64,000 nt of DNA from Cricetomys ansorgei (GCA_026225945.1 JAMJFZ010001089.1:1370501-1434500); one strand, 5' to 3'; positions 10,962 to 23,367 are shown, numbered from the stretch's first letter. Program-made: numbers and translations. The notes: generated by a model not told the origin, from the sequence alone.

Positions 10962-11274
10962 TGTTGCAGAAGTTTATTTTTAGTTATACATAAAACAACT
11001 GCTTTATCCACTGTTGGGTGAGGGGCTGTCTAGGACGCTTTGTAGTGTTTGCAGGTGTTGGATTTCTGTGGGGGCTGTTTAATTGCTAATGATCTGCACG
11101 TGCTCTCAGTAGAATCCCTGAGGAGTTCTGAAAGAATAAAAACACCTGTGATCAGAGGTTTGAGGTTCCACTGGCCAGTAAGGCACTGGCCAGGATGGTG
11201 GTTCCCTCTGTGGAGGTCTGGCAGGGTTTGCACCTATGATTGTACCTCCTTGTCGTCCTTGCTGAGCCACCACA
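10962..11274 (+). mobile_element. Unnamed rodent LTR (ERVK-like), copy A
   Basis: TGttgcagaagtttattttt ... ccaccaCA, 313 bp. It includes 'gaataaaaacacctgtgat', a likely TATA or poly(A) element, and 'ggtggttccctctgtggag'. A clear relative on the same strand lies at 62984-63298, and a diverged antisense one starts at 57092. No target duplication is evident. It resembles short rodent ERV2/ERVK LTRs such as BGLII or RMER, but I cannot fix the family. Confidence 0.6.
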
Positions 11275-12815
11275 GCTGTATACTACTACACCATCCATCA
11301 GCAATTAGGCCTCCTATTCACCCTCCTCCCTTTCTTGGGGCTACTTTGCCTTGCTTCAGGATCCACTTGGTTTGTTGTTGTTGTTGTTCCCGTTGTTTCT
11401 CCCTTGTTTGGCTGTCTGAGGCTCCCAGCTCTTACATTGAGAAATGAGTTTTCATCTCAGCCTATTCTTTCCTCAAAGTTGTCCAATACCTAAATATATC
11501 TAAATATCAAAGAAAATGATTGTCTCTCTGAGATGAGAGCGGGCTCTGGAGCACCTGGGAAACGGTGTAATTGACTGGAGGTCAGATGGTGGGATTGCAT
11601 GTTCTGATGGATGTTTCCATGGTGAAGACTACCAGGCTCAGTGGTTCATGCTGAATGGATGGATGACTCTCTGAAATCAGAGCAACCCCCACCCCAGGAC
11701 ATGGCACCTCCTATTTAAGAAAACAGCATCTTTTGCAGTGTAGACAACAGGATGGAGGACCTTCCATGAAAGACAGACTTCATTATCAGTGAAAGACCAC
11801 TGTCACCATCACACAGTGTGCCCCATGGACCAGGAACCCCTTCAAAGCTTAGACCCTTTGGATCTACACCAAGTAAGATCGAAGCCTTGTGTGCATCTGT
11901 CACTTTCCCTCTCGTTCTGTTATTTTCTGGATAGCCCTGGAGGGAAAACAGTGTGGGGTGTGTTGCAGGAAATAGTTCCTAGTCCTGTTTTTGCATGAGC
12001 TTCCTGGAATAGGCATGTTTTCTAGTTTCTATATTTGATTTTCTGATATCTTGGAGCCCTGCTAACCATAAAAAGGGCGTGTCTCTCAGAGTTAGCCACT
12101 TCCTAAAAATGGCAAAAGAATCTCCCCTATGAGGATGCCTTTGGCGTGCAACCAGCCAGCCCAAAGCCAGCACCTCCATCCACATCGGTGTGTGTTTCTG
12201 TGTGCACGTGCACCAGGACTATGAGGAAGATGGGACCAAGGGCCTCCTACATGACTGGAAAGTGCCCTCTCACTGGCCTATATCCCCAGCACCAACCACC
12301 TCCAGTGGGTCTCACACTCCAGGCCACTAGACACCACCTACCCTAGTCGCCCAGACCAGGTAGCAGACAGCTAGTAATAGCCCTACATCCCATGAAATAT
12401 TCCCAACCTGAAGCCTACTTCCCCTGCCTCTTAGGTTCCTTGCCACAGAAATCACTATTGATGCCACTGTCACAGATTGTCCTTTACATTTTATCTTCAG
12501 ATGACTCTGGCACTTCTCTAGTGCCAGTGGAACCGTGAGCCACTAACTGTTCAATGTCAGCCGTCTTCTGATCTGACTTTAAGTAATGTTTAAGTTCTGA
12601 ACACGTTCTCCTCTCCTAAAGAAAAGCTGTAAGGGCTTCTTAATGCACAGAGCTTGGGTGATGCTCAAGGTGTCAGCACAGAGATGTGCACATGAGTGCA
12701 CCCTGACCACCGTGGGAGCAGAGGAAGACTGTATCAACTTAAAAGCTCATTCCTTTCTCCCTGGGATTCCCCTAGTGGATACTTCCTTCAGTCTCCAGTG
12801 TCTCCCATAGCAATA
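11275..12815. other. Unique-looking stretch
   Basis: No repeat family recognised beyond a short (GTT)n at 11374-11390. Small frames on both strands are unremarkable. Nothing further seen. Confidence 0.5.
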
Positions 12816-12819
12816 ACAT

Positions 12820-13200
12820 TTTTAGTTGAGCATATGGCCACCCAGAACAAAGACTGCCTTTTCTAGTTTCCCTTGGAGCTATGCATGAGTTTGTGTTCTG
12901 TGGCAGTTGGTAGAAGTCTTCCTTAGAGATAATGCAAAGGTTCATTTTGCCTCTTCTCTACTTTCTGTGTTTCCAGATGGAATATGGATGTGATGATTGT
13001 AACTAAAGAAACTCTTTTACAACACAGTGGAAACCATATATTGATGATGATGGAGAGTTTAGAGATAACAGTAGGTCCCTGGTAACCATGGTCCAGCCAT
13101 ACCAACAAACACTTACCTACATTGATTTGAATGGGAAATAAATTATCTGTCTTGTTAAGATTATCTATTGTTTAGATCAAAACCAAATTCCAATACCTAA
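12820..13200 (+). mobile_element. Ancient MLT1-like LTR
   Basis: Weak but ordered match to old mammalian MaLR LTR text: 'gtttcccttggagctatgc', 'ttccagatggaatatggat', 'cacagtggaaacc', 'ggtccctggtaaccat' and 'gaaataaattatctgtctt' near the 3' end. Heavily decayed. Confidence 0.4.
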
Positions 13201-13354
13201 TTTACTACCAGGAGTGAGGTTATAGAGGTGGTTTACTAAACATCATATACCATGAGGCAATATAAACTCAGTATTCCAGGTTAGAAAACTATTATTATCT
13301 ATTATTTCAGTTGCAAAATATTTAAAAAAAAAAAAAAAAGAAGAACAAAAACAT

Positions 13355-13495
13355 TGACTACAGGTATGAATGTTGACACACACCTATACTCTCAGCACTC
13401 AGAGGCTAAAACAGGAAGATGGTTTATTTGAGGCTAGCCTGGAGTACACAGTGAGTTCCAGGCCATAGCAAGACTATGTCCAAAAAACAAAGCCA
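13355..13495 (+). mobile_element. B1 SINE (7SL-derived)
   Basis: 'cacacctatactctcagca', 'gaggctagcctggagtaca', 'cagtgagttccaggccat' and 'gactatgtccaaaaaac' follow the B1 order, with decayed Pol III boxes. A pure A run lies just upstream at 13323-13339. Confidence 0.75.
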
Positions 13496-13609
13496 CCAAT
13501 GTAGGCAATGATATGTTAAGCCATATGGCAGACAGAGGTCAAAGAAAAAGAAAAGATAAATATATTCATCATATATATATTTTTTTTTACATTTTTGTTT
13601 TATTTTGCT

Positions 13610-13718
13610 TTGAATTTTTGAGGCAGGGATATACATCCCAAGCTGGCCTCAAATTTATGATACTCTTGCTTTTCCCTTTTGAGTGCTCAGATTATAAGCA
13701 TGTGTCACCACTTTATTT
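13610..13718 (-). mobile_element. Proto-B1 (PB1-type) SINE
   Basis: Antisense 7SL-like text 'tttttgaggcagggatata', 'caagctggcctcaaattta' and 'gagtgctcagattataagc'. It lacks the internal 29-bp duplication of later B1s, which points to the older PB1 group. Confidence 0.6.
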
Positions 13719-13786
13719 TTTAAATATCTTAAAATATCTTGATATTATTGAAGTGACACTGTATGCTTGTGTGCACACATGCACAC

Positions 13787-13812
13787 GTGTGTGTGTGTGT
13801 GTGTGTGTGTGT
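13787..13812. repeat. (GT)n microsatellite
   Basis: Thirteen GT units preceded by an alternating purine-pyrimidine stretch (gtgcacacatgcacac). Confidence 0.95.
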
Positions 13813-13814
13813 AT

Positions 13815-14860
13815 TCTTAAATTTTGCACTGAGGCAAGACATCCTTCAACCCAGTCCTCTGCCTGTGAGGTTAGGCCTGCCATTCAAGGGTATATGAGTA
13901 GGAGAGTTTAGAACACTTGAATGCATTAGCAAACTCTGACCATGTCTTACAAGAGATAAATTAACTTCAACTACAACTATCTCACCTGCAGGCAGATGAA
14001 GGGGATGAAGGTACCATCTTACCTGTGTTTTGCAATCTAAATTCACTGAGAGTTAATCATTCAGACCTTCTGATATGAAAATGTCAGCTGCTTCTGCAGC
14101 CCCGAGTTACTGTGTTGCAATGACTTCAAAGGAACAGCCTTTGGCCAGTCTTTCTCAAAGCAACTTCTTTTAAGTTAACTCTGCTGGACAACAGGAGACT
14201 CCCTAAGAGCAAAGTAAAATTGAGGCTTTGCCTTCCCACTTAAGCTTATCCATCAGATGACCTAAAGGGGGGACCTCCCTGAATTGAAAGAGAGATGGAC
14301 AGAGCAAGAGGCTGTTAATTTTGTCTTTAGATTTAAACAAACAAACAAACAACTTTGTTTAGACAACTATGCAACTGTAGCTATTTGTACAAGCAGCCTA
14401 CCGAAGCCAGATAGAAGACATATCTATGCTTTTCAAGAAATCAAGAAATCAACAGGCAGTAGCCTGGTCAGTTCTTGAACAACCCTCAGGCCCCCTACTT
14501 CCATCCATTAAGAGAGCACTTTCTTCAATGTCCCCTTGATGATAGACACAGTCTCTGTCACCATTTTCTGCCATAGAACTACTAATTACTTGAAATTTCC
14601 TGGGTGATAGGAGCATCTTTTATTCTCATGTGTCTGCTTTTGGTGTACCCTAGGAAGGAGTCTGGTCACCAGAAAGATCAAGCCCTGATTAGGAGTTGGG
14701 AACTCAGTCTTAACCCATTTCCCTGAGAAAAGGAAGAGCTCCAAAAAGCCCCTACCCAATTTGAATGGTATCTGGGTTGTTGAAGGCAGGGAGATGCTCT
14801 GCAAACTGTACAACTGGAGAGGATGTCCACACAACTTGTCTTACAAATTTCTTTATCTGT
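13815..14860. other. Unique-looking stretch
   Basis: No repeat firmly recognised. A short CAAA tract lies at 14335-14350. Frames on both strands are short and lack known motifs. Part of 14640-14790 may be a very old LTR, which I cannot support. Confidence 0.45.
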
Positions 14861-14861
14861 G

Positions 14862-15185
14862 TGATTGTTAATCTCGGTTGTCAACTTGATGGGATGTGGA
14901 ATTAACTAAGAGACATGCGACTGGGTAGGTCTATGAGGACATTCCCAGGAACAATTAACTGTGGAAAAAGACCCTCCTCCTGGAAGTGGCCTTGGTCCAA
15001 AAAGATCCAAGGACAAAGAAGGGCTACTTGCCTGCTTGCCTTTGCTTCTTGCTGGTGGGTGTGTCTATCTATTGATGCTCCACCATGTCTCCCTGACCCT
15101 GAACCCTGATTCTTTAGTATCCAACAGGAAACCAGCATCTTTCTGAAAGTCCTTCAGGCCCTCTGCATCAGATTGGGACTGATGT
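14862..15185 (+). mobile_element. MTE-type MaLR LTR, 3'-truncated
   Basis: 'gattgttaatctcggttgtc', 'aacttgatgggatgtggaa', 'acttgcctgcttgcctttg', 'ttgctggtgggtg' and 'cagattgggactgatg' match the MTE group. The final third of the LTR is missing; a B1 follows after about 30 bp. Confidence 0.65.
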
Positions 15186-15214
15186 ATAATGAAACCACTG
15201 CCTCAGAAACAAAA

Positions 15215-15380
15215 GAAGTTGGGAGTGATGACTCAGACCTTTAATCTCAGCCCTTGGGAGGCAGATGCAAATGGATCTCTGAGTCTGTGGCGTGCTCCAG
15301 GACAGCCAGAGCAACATAGTGAGAATCTGTCTCTAAAAACCAAGACCAAAACCAAACCAACCAACCAAACAAACAAAACC
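15215..15380 (+). mobile_element. B1 SINE with A-rich tail
   Basis: 'gactcagacctttaatctc', 'gccctt gggaggcagatg' and 'ccaggacagccagagcaac', then a long CAAAC/CCAAA tail. Confidence 0.8.
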
Positions 15381-15395
15381 CACATAAGTAAAATC

Positions 15396-15900
15396 AAACA
15401 GCACACCATCTCAAATTAAGAAATCGGCTCTTATAAGATTTATTTGAAAATAACTTTTAGAAATTTAGAGTAACAATCTTTGACCAATAGAATATTTGTT
15501 TATTATTTGACAATCTTAGTAACAACTGGGGTTTATTGATATTGTTTCTATGCTACACACTAATAATCTGAGAACAGATGTAGAGGAGATAAATACATGG
15601 GTCTGGTAAAGGAGTTGAAATAAATGTGGAATTAAAGGACATCAAAACAAAGCCAGTAATCATCTCTGGGACTATGGTAACTCTACATATGCCAATTATG
15701 TGTCCCAAGATGCACCAGATCTGTTAACTATCATGAGCCAATTCAGAAGGCACCAATTCTGGATGCATTCCAAACTAATTGGATATTTTTGTTTCTTCAG
15801 GAGATAATTACAAAGTGCTTATCATGTATTATATATACATAGAGACCATGTTCATCTGAAAATAAGAATCTTGGGATTTGCTGAACTTGAAGAACATCTT
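15396..15900. other. AT-rich stretch, nothing recognised
   Basis: No repeat, RNA gene or credible open frame seen. It lies between a B1 and the 5' end of a large L1. Confidence 0.5.
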
Positions 15901-15904
15901 CTAT

Positions 15905-16435
15905 AAAAATGGGGCTTCCACCAAGACCTACCTACCTGCCAACACCCACAGGTCCCTTCTGTACCACATCCAACTTATCTGCCCTGTCGGCTCTCCCACA
16001 TCTTTCTCAAGGGTCTATTCTGATAAGTCTCCCTGACCCTCTCATACCATGTGCTCTTCCCAATATGCTAGATCTAGCCCTAGTGTCACATCTAGTGCCC
16101 TGGCATATTCTGCCTACCCCTTGTCTTCACTGTCACCAGTTTCTAGACTTCAGAGAAGATCCTCCCTACCTATCCGGAACCCAAACTCCCCTCCCATGCC
16201 ACATCCAACCTTTTGACCCAGTCAGATCTACCCCCACACTACAGGCTTAGATCAAGTGACACATCCTGTACATCAGCCCAGTCCACTATGTCCATCTGAA
16301 TTCCACCCAAGCCACCCAAGCCATCTCCAACTTCTGGGCCCAACCCACCTGCATACCCTCTCTTCTGCCTCAACCTGCTATGTCCATATTAAACTTAAGA
16401 CTAACAGGAGAATTCCACATACTGAGATCTCATCG
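15905..16435 (+). mobile_element. Probable LINE-1 5' region
   Basis: A C/T-rich block unlike its AT-rich surroundings, with recurring short modules (ccacatc, ctccc, tgccc...acc), placed directly upstream of an L1 ORF1 remnant. Two open frames (113 and 62 codons) are proline- and serine-rich, as expected of C-rich DNA, and carry no domain. I read it as the L1's 5' UTR by position; I do not recognise its consensus. Confidence 0.4.
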
Positions 16436-16439
16436 CAAA

Positions 16440-17375
16440 AATAAAAACAACATGAAAGATCAAGCCACTATCTTTTCTCCAAAACTACTAGTCCTACAGA
16501 AATGTCTGCCAATGAGAATTACCCAGACGAACCCCAAGATACAAAATTTAAAGGAACAGTCTTAAACTTCACCAAAGAATTCAGGAGTTTAAAGAAGGTA
16601 CAGTGAAACAACTTAATGAAATTAAAAAGAAAGTACTTCAAGAAAAATAAATGCATGAATGATGCCCAAGACAACACAAACTAAAGGCTAATGTAAATGA
16701 CAAAATCAACCTGGAACTTGATAACAGAATTCAATAAGGATATAGAAACATTGAAGTCGACCTAAGCTGAAATGGGGATAGAATTTGAAAGCCCAATAAC
16801 ACAAGAAAGCTCAAAGGAAAACCTTACAAGAATAAATCAAGCAGAAGATAGAATACCAAGACTTGAAGATAAAGTAGAACTAGACCAAATAAGAAAGGAA
16901 TATGAAAAAATTAAAACAAAAGAAAAAGAAAATGTATGAAATGTAAAAGATCATGAAAAACCCTTCAAAGTATAGGCATAGATGAGCAAGAATACCAAGC
17001 CAATGGCACAGGCCAGATCTTCAGCAAGATCATAGAAGAAAAAAGGAAAATCCACACCCATACAGATACAAGAACCACACAGAGCACCACGTAGACAAGA
17101 AAATAAAATAAAATTCCCACTGCATATCATGGTGAAATGCTAAGTATACAAGAAAATGTATTGAAAGCTGCAAGAGTAAGTCACATGGAAAGGAAAACTC
17201 ATCAGAATTAACAGCTGACTTCTCAATGGAAACTCTAGAAGCCAGAAGAGCCTGGAGCAATGCACTCCAAGTCCTAAAATTATATGAGATCCAGCCTAGA
17301 CCAATCAAACAAACCAAATGTAAAGAAAATACATCTAGCAATACTTCTGGCTGGAGAGAGAAATGAACATAGCAG
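16440..17375 (+). pseudogene. LINE-1 ORF1 remnant, dead
   Basis: ORF1 normally makes an RNA-binding chaperone that coats L1 RNA. Seen here are a lysine/glutamate-rich stretch that would be the coiled coil (about 16570-16960) and then the C-terminal block 'aagccagaagagcctggagcaatg', translated ARRAW in intact ORF1. It ends near 'ctggctggagagagaaatga' at 17365. Several stops and frameshifts; no frame is long. Confidence 0.6.
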
Positions 17376-18573
17376 AGACTGCTGAAAGAAAAATGAAGCT
17401 GTAATTACTGAAAATGAAGCTATAATTACAGAGATACAACGTACCACTGAGATCACAAACAACACCAAAAACCAACAAAACTGTGACCACGATTAACACA
17501 CACATTTCAATAATAACTTTAACTATCAATTGCTTCAATTTTTCAGTCAAAAGACACTGGCTGACTAAATGGATCAAGTGACAAAATCTACCTATCCATT
17601 GCCTACTAGAAATACATCTCAGCTTTAAAGATAGGCATTGCCTAGAGTAAAAGACGTTAAAGTACTCCAAAAAACTGGAACTAGGAAGCAAGCAAACATC
17701 ACTATCCTAATATCAGACAAAACAGACTTCAAACTAAAACTAATCAGAAGATGGGCATTCCATTCTAATCAGGAGACGAATTAACCAAGAAGACATTACT
17801 ATCTTAAACATATATGCACCAAATTCTGGGGCACCCAATTTCATAACAACAATGTACTACAGGCTTTAAAGAAATGGATTAATATCCATCCATCAGTACC
17901 CCACTTTCTCTAATAGGCAGGTTATCTGGACAAAAATCAGACAGAAATATAAGAATTAATTGACATCATACATCAGTGGACTTAACAGATATCTACAGAA
18001 TATGCAACATAAACACTGAAGAGTATGCAGTCTACTCCGTAGAGCATGGAAGCTTTTCTAAAAGAAACCACATCCTGAGATACAAAACAAATCTTTATAA
18101 ATTCAAAAAAATTGAAATCACTCCTTGTACCCTATCAGACACAATGCAATGAAACTTTAAAATGGCAGCAAATGAATCTCTAGTAAATATACAGCCTGAT
18201 GGAGACTAAATATCTCATTACTGAAGGATGAATGTATCAATGAAGAAACCAAGACACAAACAAACAAAATTCCTGGAACTAAATAAAAAATAAAAACACA
18301 CCACAAAAATCCCTCTGAGACACATTGAAAGCAGTCCTAGGAGAGAGAGTTGAAAAATCAGAAAGAGCATAATAAATGGCTTAATGATACAACTAGAACC
18401 TTTGGAAAAACCAAGAACAAACAAAATTCAAACCCAGTTGATTGAAAGAAATAATATGAATCATAGCAGAAATCAATGAAATAGAAACAAAGGAAATAAC
18501 ACAAAGATTCAACAAATTTAAGGGCTCCGGGTTCTTTGAGAAGTTGGACAAGATTGACAGACCTTTGCCCAAC

Positions 18574-18676
18574 TAACCAAAAAGAAAGAAAGGAAGAAAG
18601 AAAGTCAGAGAGGAAGAAAGGAAGGAAGGAAGGAAGGAAGGAAGGAAGGAAGGAAGGAAGGAAGGAAGGAAGGAAG
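18574..18676. repeat. (GAAA)/(GGAA)n microsatellite
   Basis: GAAA-type units pass into about 14 GGAA units (18619-18676), inside the L1 ORF2 remnant. Confidence 0.95.
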
Positions 18677-20520
18677 AGAGGACCCAAATTAACAAAATTT
18701 GAAATGAACAATGAAACATTATTACAGAGAAACATTATTACAAAGAAATTCAGAATATTTTAAGGGGATACCTCAAAAACTTGTACTCTATTAAGCTGAA
18801 AAAGCTAAAAAGAAAAACAAAGAATTAATTTTTGGATTCAGCTAAACCACCAAAACTAAACTGAGTAGTCATTATCCTAAGCAGAGTCATATCAAATGAA
18901 GAGATTGAAATAGTGATACAAAGCATTCCAGCTTAAAAAAAAAAATTAAAGGGACAAATGGATTCACCCCAGAATTCTATCAGACAGTCGAAGAAGATAT
19001 ACAGTCAATACTTCTTAAACTATTTTTAAAAATATAAACAGAAGGAGCATTCCCAAACCCCTTCTACAAAGCTAGTATCACTCTAATACTAAAACTAGCT
19101 AAAGACACAAAAAACAAGAATAAAACTACAGTCCAATATCCCTGAAAAACATAGACTCAAAAATACTCAATAAAATACTTGCAAACTGAATACAGACATA
19201 CATCCAAATAATCAGACACCACAAGTTGCCTTTATCCCTGAAATGTAGGCATGGTTCAATTACACAAATTGATAACTGTAATAAACCACATATGTGCTTA
19301 AAGAAGATAATCATACAATCATCTGAATAGATGCATAAAAAGCCTTTGACAAAACCGAACATATCTTCATAAAAAAAGTCTTAAATATATAGGGCTAAAG
19401 GGAACACCTCAATACAATAAAAGCTATATGCAAGAAACCCACAGTAAACGTCATTCTAAGTGGAGAAAAGATTGAAGCAATCCCTTTGAAGTCAGGAATG
19501 AGACAGGGATGTCCACTATTCCCATTCTTACCCACCCTCCAATATTGTGCTTGGATAGTAGCAGGAGCAATAAGACAAGAGAAGAAAATTAAAGGGATAC
19601 AAGTATGTAAAGAAGTCAAAGTCTCCCTATTTGCAGATGACTTGAGAGAGCCCCAAAAATTCTACCAGAAAACTTCTAGAGATGATAAACAAAGTCAGCA
19701 ATGTGTGACAGAATGCAGGATCAACTTGCATAAATCAGTAGCTTTTCTATATATCAACAGCAAACACACAGAGAAGGAGTTAATGAAGACTCACATTCAC
19801 GATAGCCTCAAAGAAAATAAAATGTCTAGCGATCAGCCTAACCAAGGAAGTGAAGGACCTCTACAACAAAAAATGTTAAACCTCCAAAGAAAGAAATAGA
19901 GAAAGACAATAGAAAATGTAAAGACATCCCATTCTCATGGATTGGTGGAGTTAACGTTGTGAAAATGACCATTTAACCAAAAGCTATTTATAGATTCAAT
20001 ACAATCTCAATCAAAATCCCCATCTCATGCTTCACAGAAACAGAATTTTTTTTCCTAAAATCCATATGAAACCACAAAAGATCCTGTATATTCAAGCAGT
20101 TCTAAAGAAAAGAACAGTGATGAGCCATAGTAGTAAAAACAATATGGTAATGACACAAAAAGAGACATGGAGACCAATGTTGGAGACTCAAGCGTGAGTT
20201 TAAGTAACTTTAGCCACTTAATTTTTGACAAAGATGCCAAAAGCATAAGCTGCATCTTCAATAAATGGTGCTGGTGAATGAAATTAGAGCTGTATCTGTC
20301 ACCTTGCACAAAAACTAACTCCAAAAAGATCAAAGACCTAAATGTGGAACCTGAAACACTGAAACTGCTAAAAGAAAACATAGACAGTGTCATATAAGAC
20401 ATGGGTGTAGGAAAGGACTTCCTGAATAGGACTTAACTTGTCTAAGAGTTAAGGTCAACAATTGACATGTGGGACTCCATGAAACTATGAAGCTTCTGCA
20501 CGGCTAAAGGGACAGCCAAC

Positions 20521-20655
20521 CTGGCCAGGCTATGGTGGCCTTTCATCCTAGCAGTCAGGGGACAGAGGGAGGCAGATCTTTAAGTTCAAGGCCAACCTAG
20601 TCTACTGAGTGAGTTCCAAGTCAGCCAGGGCTACTCAGAGAAACCCTGCCTCAAA
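20521..20655 (+). mobile_element. B1 SINE inserted in L1 ORF2
   Basis: 'ggccaggctatggtggcctt', 'gttcaaggccaacctagtc', 'gagttccaagtcagccagg' and 'gaaaccctgcctcaaaaaa' give a complete B1. Its A tail appears to have seeded the long polypurine repeat that follows. L1 sequence resumes after that repeat. Confidence 0.85.
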
Positions 20656-20839
20656 AAAGAAAGAGAGAGAAGAAGAAGAAGGAGAAGGAGAAGGAGAAGG
20701 AGAAGGAGAAGGAGAAGGAGAAGGAGAAGGAGAAGGAGAAGGAGAAGGAGAAGGAGAAGGAGGAAGAAGGAGAAGAAGGAGAAGAAGGAGAAGAAGGAGA
20801 AGAAGGAGAACAGGAGGAGGAGGAGGAGGAAGAAAGAAA

Positions 20840-20915
<76 letters not shown>

Positions 20916-20925
20916 GAGGGAGAAA
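20655..20925. repeat. 270-bp polypurine tract: (GGAGAA)n, (GAAGGAGAA)n, (GGA)n, (GAAA)n
   Basis: Almost pure purine on the plus strand in four blocks: AGGAGA hexamers to about 20762, a 9-bp GAAGGAGAA type to about 20812, GGA triplets to about 20832, then GAAA tetramers to 20912. Open frames here (Glu/Gly/Arg or Leu/Ser/Phe runs) are artefacts. Mirror symmetry makes intramolecular triplex (H-DNA) plausible. Confidence 0.95.
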
Positions 20926-21235
20926 AAACAACAAAGAATGAAATAGTCAACCAAATGAAGAGGAAGCCCACAAAATGGAAGAGAATTAGTTGCCAGCTAT
21001 ACGTCTACAGAGGATTATTATTCAGAATTTATAAAGCACTCAAAAACAAAACAAAACAAAAAACAAAAAAAAACCCCAAACCAAACAAACAAAGAAAAGA
21101 CTCATTCAAAAAGTGAGCTGGGAACCCACACGTAGAAATCTCTCAAAAGAAGAAAGGAAATGGTTATGAAATATCTTTTTAAAAAATGCTCATTCCTAGC
21201 GATTAGGGACATGCAAATCGAAACAGCTCTTGAAG

Positions 21236-23360
21236 AGGTGAGGCGGGAGAAGTGGGGCTGTCATTTATTGGCTTTCTGATTAGATGTCCCCGTGCACTCT
21301 ACGTGACTGATCATGTTGACGTGTGCATTATCATATTTTACTTAACGCTCCTAAAATGGCGACTTCAAAAGACTTCGACTGAAAGTCCCCGTGGACAGAA
21401 GATAATCTTGATAGTTAGGGTATAAAATAAATGCAAGCCCCTGGTGGGCCAGCACCTGTGCTGGCACGAGCTTTTCAAACACAGCATCTCAAAGACAATC
21501 AGTGACAATACAACCGGACTTGGCCAAAAGTCTTCATAATTACCAAGAGAACCTTGCAGCAAGAGGCTTTATCTCCACTATCACTCACGATGACAAGCTT
21601 GCATATATACTGTGGGTAAGATATTAGGTAATCATCAGGGTGATGCACTTACGTTTGACTGGGGAGGGATTCAGTTTCAAGAAACTTAATCACTGGGACT
21701 TAAGACAGATTACCTCTCTCCCGACGAGGAGTCTCGAGTGGGCAGTCCCTGGCAATGATGCCTACGGGATTCATCAAGAACGCAAACCTCTTCCGTCTTC
21801 TAACTCGACTTTTTACCAGGTAGCTTTGTCCCCGACGTTGCGAGACAGCTGCTCCTGTGTCACAGATCGGCATCTATTAATAGACACCCCAGCTGCACTA
21901 CTGACAGGAAGAAGGGCAAAGGAGGAAGGATGGGATGACGAATAAGATGCAATTATCTGCTCAAGCAGCTTTCTTTTCCAGTGACTGTCCTCATTTATTT
22001 GACAATTTTTATCTTCCTTCTCATGGGAATTAAAAGCCCATGTCTCCCGGAGGGTGTATGCTCCGGGTTACACATGAGGAGGCCTGGATTGCTTTCCTTT
22101 TAAGAGTCACTTAAACCATCCCAGCCATGCCTTGCTGTGAAAATTACTAGCCGGTGTTCTCTTCATGTCAATTTGTCATTGTTAATAAGATACCATTAGT
22201 TTTATAATTCTTAATGTGCCATAAAAACTGTACGTTGGCTCCAGTACCAGCCCAAAAAAAAAATGTACCGGCAATGCGAGAATGTTAACATTTGTATATC
22301 ACTCGTAAGTGACATGTTACTTCACTGGCACATAGTGTGTTTTAACGTCTTTGAACAAGGCATGTGTATGTGCTCTCTTCATGACAAGGTCTTCACCCTT
22401 TTGACATCTCTAAGGGTGGCATTTTCTTTATTCTGATGACTACAAGTACTACTAGGAGCTTCTGGATAACACGGCTACTAGCAGGAGTTCCAAGGTGATT
22501 TCTGGGCCTTTTTCTTTCTAGAGAAGAGGGAAAATTTTAATTGCTGGGGAAAATGGCCTGAATCGTGGTATGTGTAAGTGTGAAATGCAAATTGCTATTT
22601 ATACACGGTGCATACACTAGTGAGTACAAATCTAGGCCTGCATTTCCATGCATACAAGAAATAGAAGAGTCACTGGTTCCTCAAACGTTTTTATTTCCAT
22701 TGGTTCCTGAGTCATTAAGACATGTTGGCGTCAGCCTTTACGAGCTTCTGCCTGGTAAATGGTGGAGATTATGAATGGCTTCAGAGTTATATATAGTGGC
22801 AAGGTTTGAAGAATCACAGGGAAACTTCTTTGGTCATACGGTTATAAGCTGTCATGGAGAATGCCCGCATCCCAGAGCTAAAGCTCCTTCAGGTCCCAGG
22901 GCCATCTACATTTTCCCAGTCATGTTTGCAATGCTGGAAAATTTTCAAGCTTGCTCATCAGCCTAGAAGCTTCCCCATAGCCTGTCTCTGGACTCTTGCT
23001 GGCTCGCAGCACGGTCCTCTCTCTGTTCACTTTTCTAAACCCACACAAATCGTTTGTCTTGCCTGGAGATGGGGAAATTCCATGCCCTCTATGGTTTCTG
23101 GCCAGACATTTTATCTCTGCTCCAGGTCCTCCAGCCTGCTCTGGGATTAGATCTTCAGAAACTAAAATAACAGAGGCCGAGTGACATCAGCAGGATGGCT
23201 GACCAGAGGTACCTGGAGAGCTTTCCTCCACAACAAAAAGAAAATGAAAAAAGGAAATCATATTTCACAGGAGAGTTTGAAACAGAGTATGCTGTGGGGG
23301 GCGTGGCAGAGATGCAACAGGGCAAGGAAATTCAAGGGCCTTGTAGAGAAGGAGCTAATC
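21236..23360. other. Long unique block with more CpG than its surroundings; regulatory DNA possible
   Basis: I find no interspersed repeat in about 2.1 kb, unusual here. It keeps scattered CpGs (for example around 21720-21870) and TAAT-type AT-rich motifs at 22150-22230. Open frames at 21640-21945, 22565-22774 and 22854-23150 (+) have no recognised domain. Such repeat-free stretches often hold conserved noncoding elements; conservation cannot be judged from one sequence. Confidence 0.4.
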
Positions 23361-23367
23361 ATAAAGC

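Larger units (their letters stand above)
17500..21235 (+). pseudogene. LINE-1 ORF2 remnant, split by a B1 and a polypurine tract
   Basis: ORF2 encodes endonuclease and reverse transcriptase. In order I see endonuclease text ('atatatgcaccaaattctgg' at 17810), the thumb-side block, and the polymerase core. The frame at 19486-19899 translates to SGMRQGCP followed by IRQEKKIKGIQ and FADD, where the two Asp are the catalytic pair of the RT palm. C-terminal text runs to 20520, is interrupted by a SINE and simple repeat (20521-20925), and resumes 'ccagctatacgtctacag' up to about 21235. Stops and indels throughout mean it cannot work. No 3' UTR or poly(A) follows. Confidence 0.75.

Noticed and set aside
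19486..19899. 137-codon frame with reverse-transcriptase motif taken as a possible gene
   Set aside because: It is a surviving piece of a dead L1 ORF2; flanking ORF2 is broken by stops and insertions.
20609..20971. Open frames of about 100-110 codons on both strands with Glu/Gly, Arg, Lys, Leu, Ser or Phe runs
   Set aside because: They only translate the polypurine microsatellite; any frame through a simple repeat stays open.
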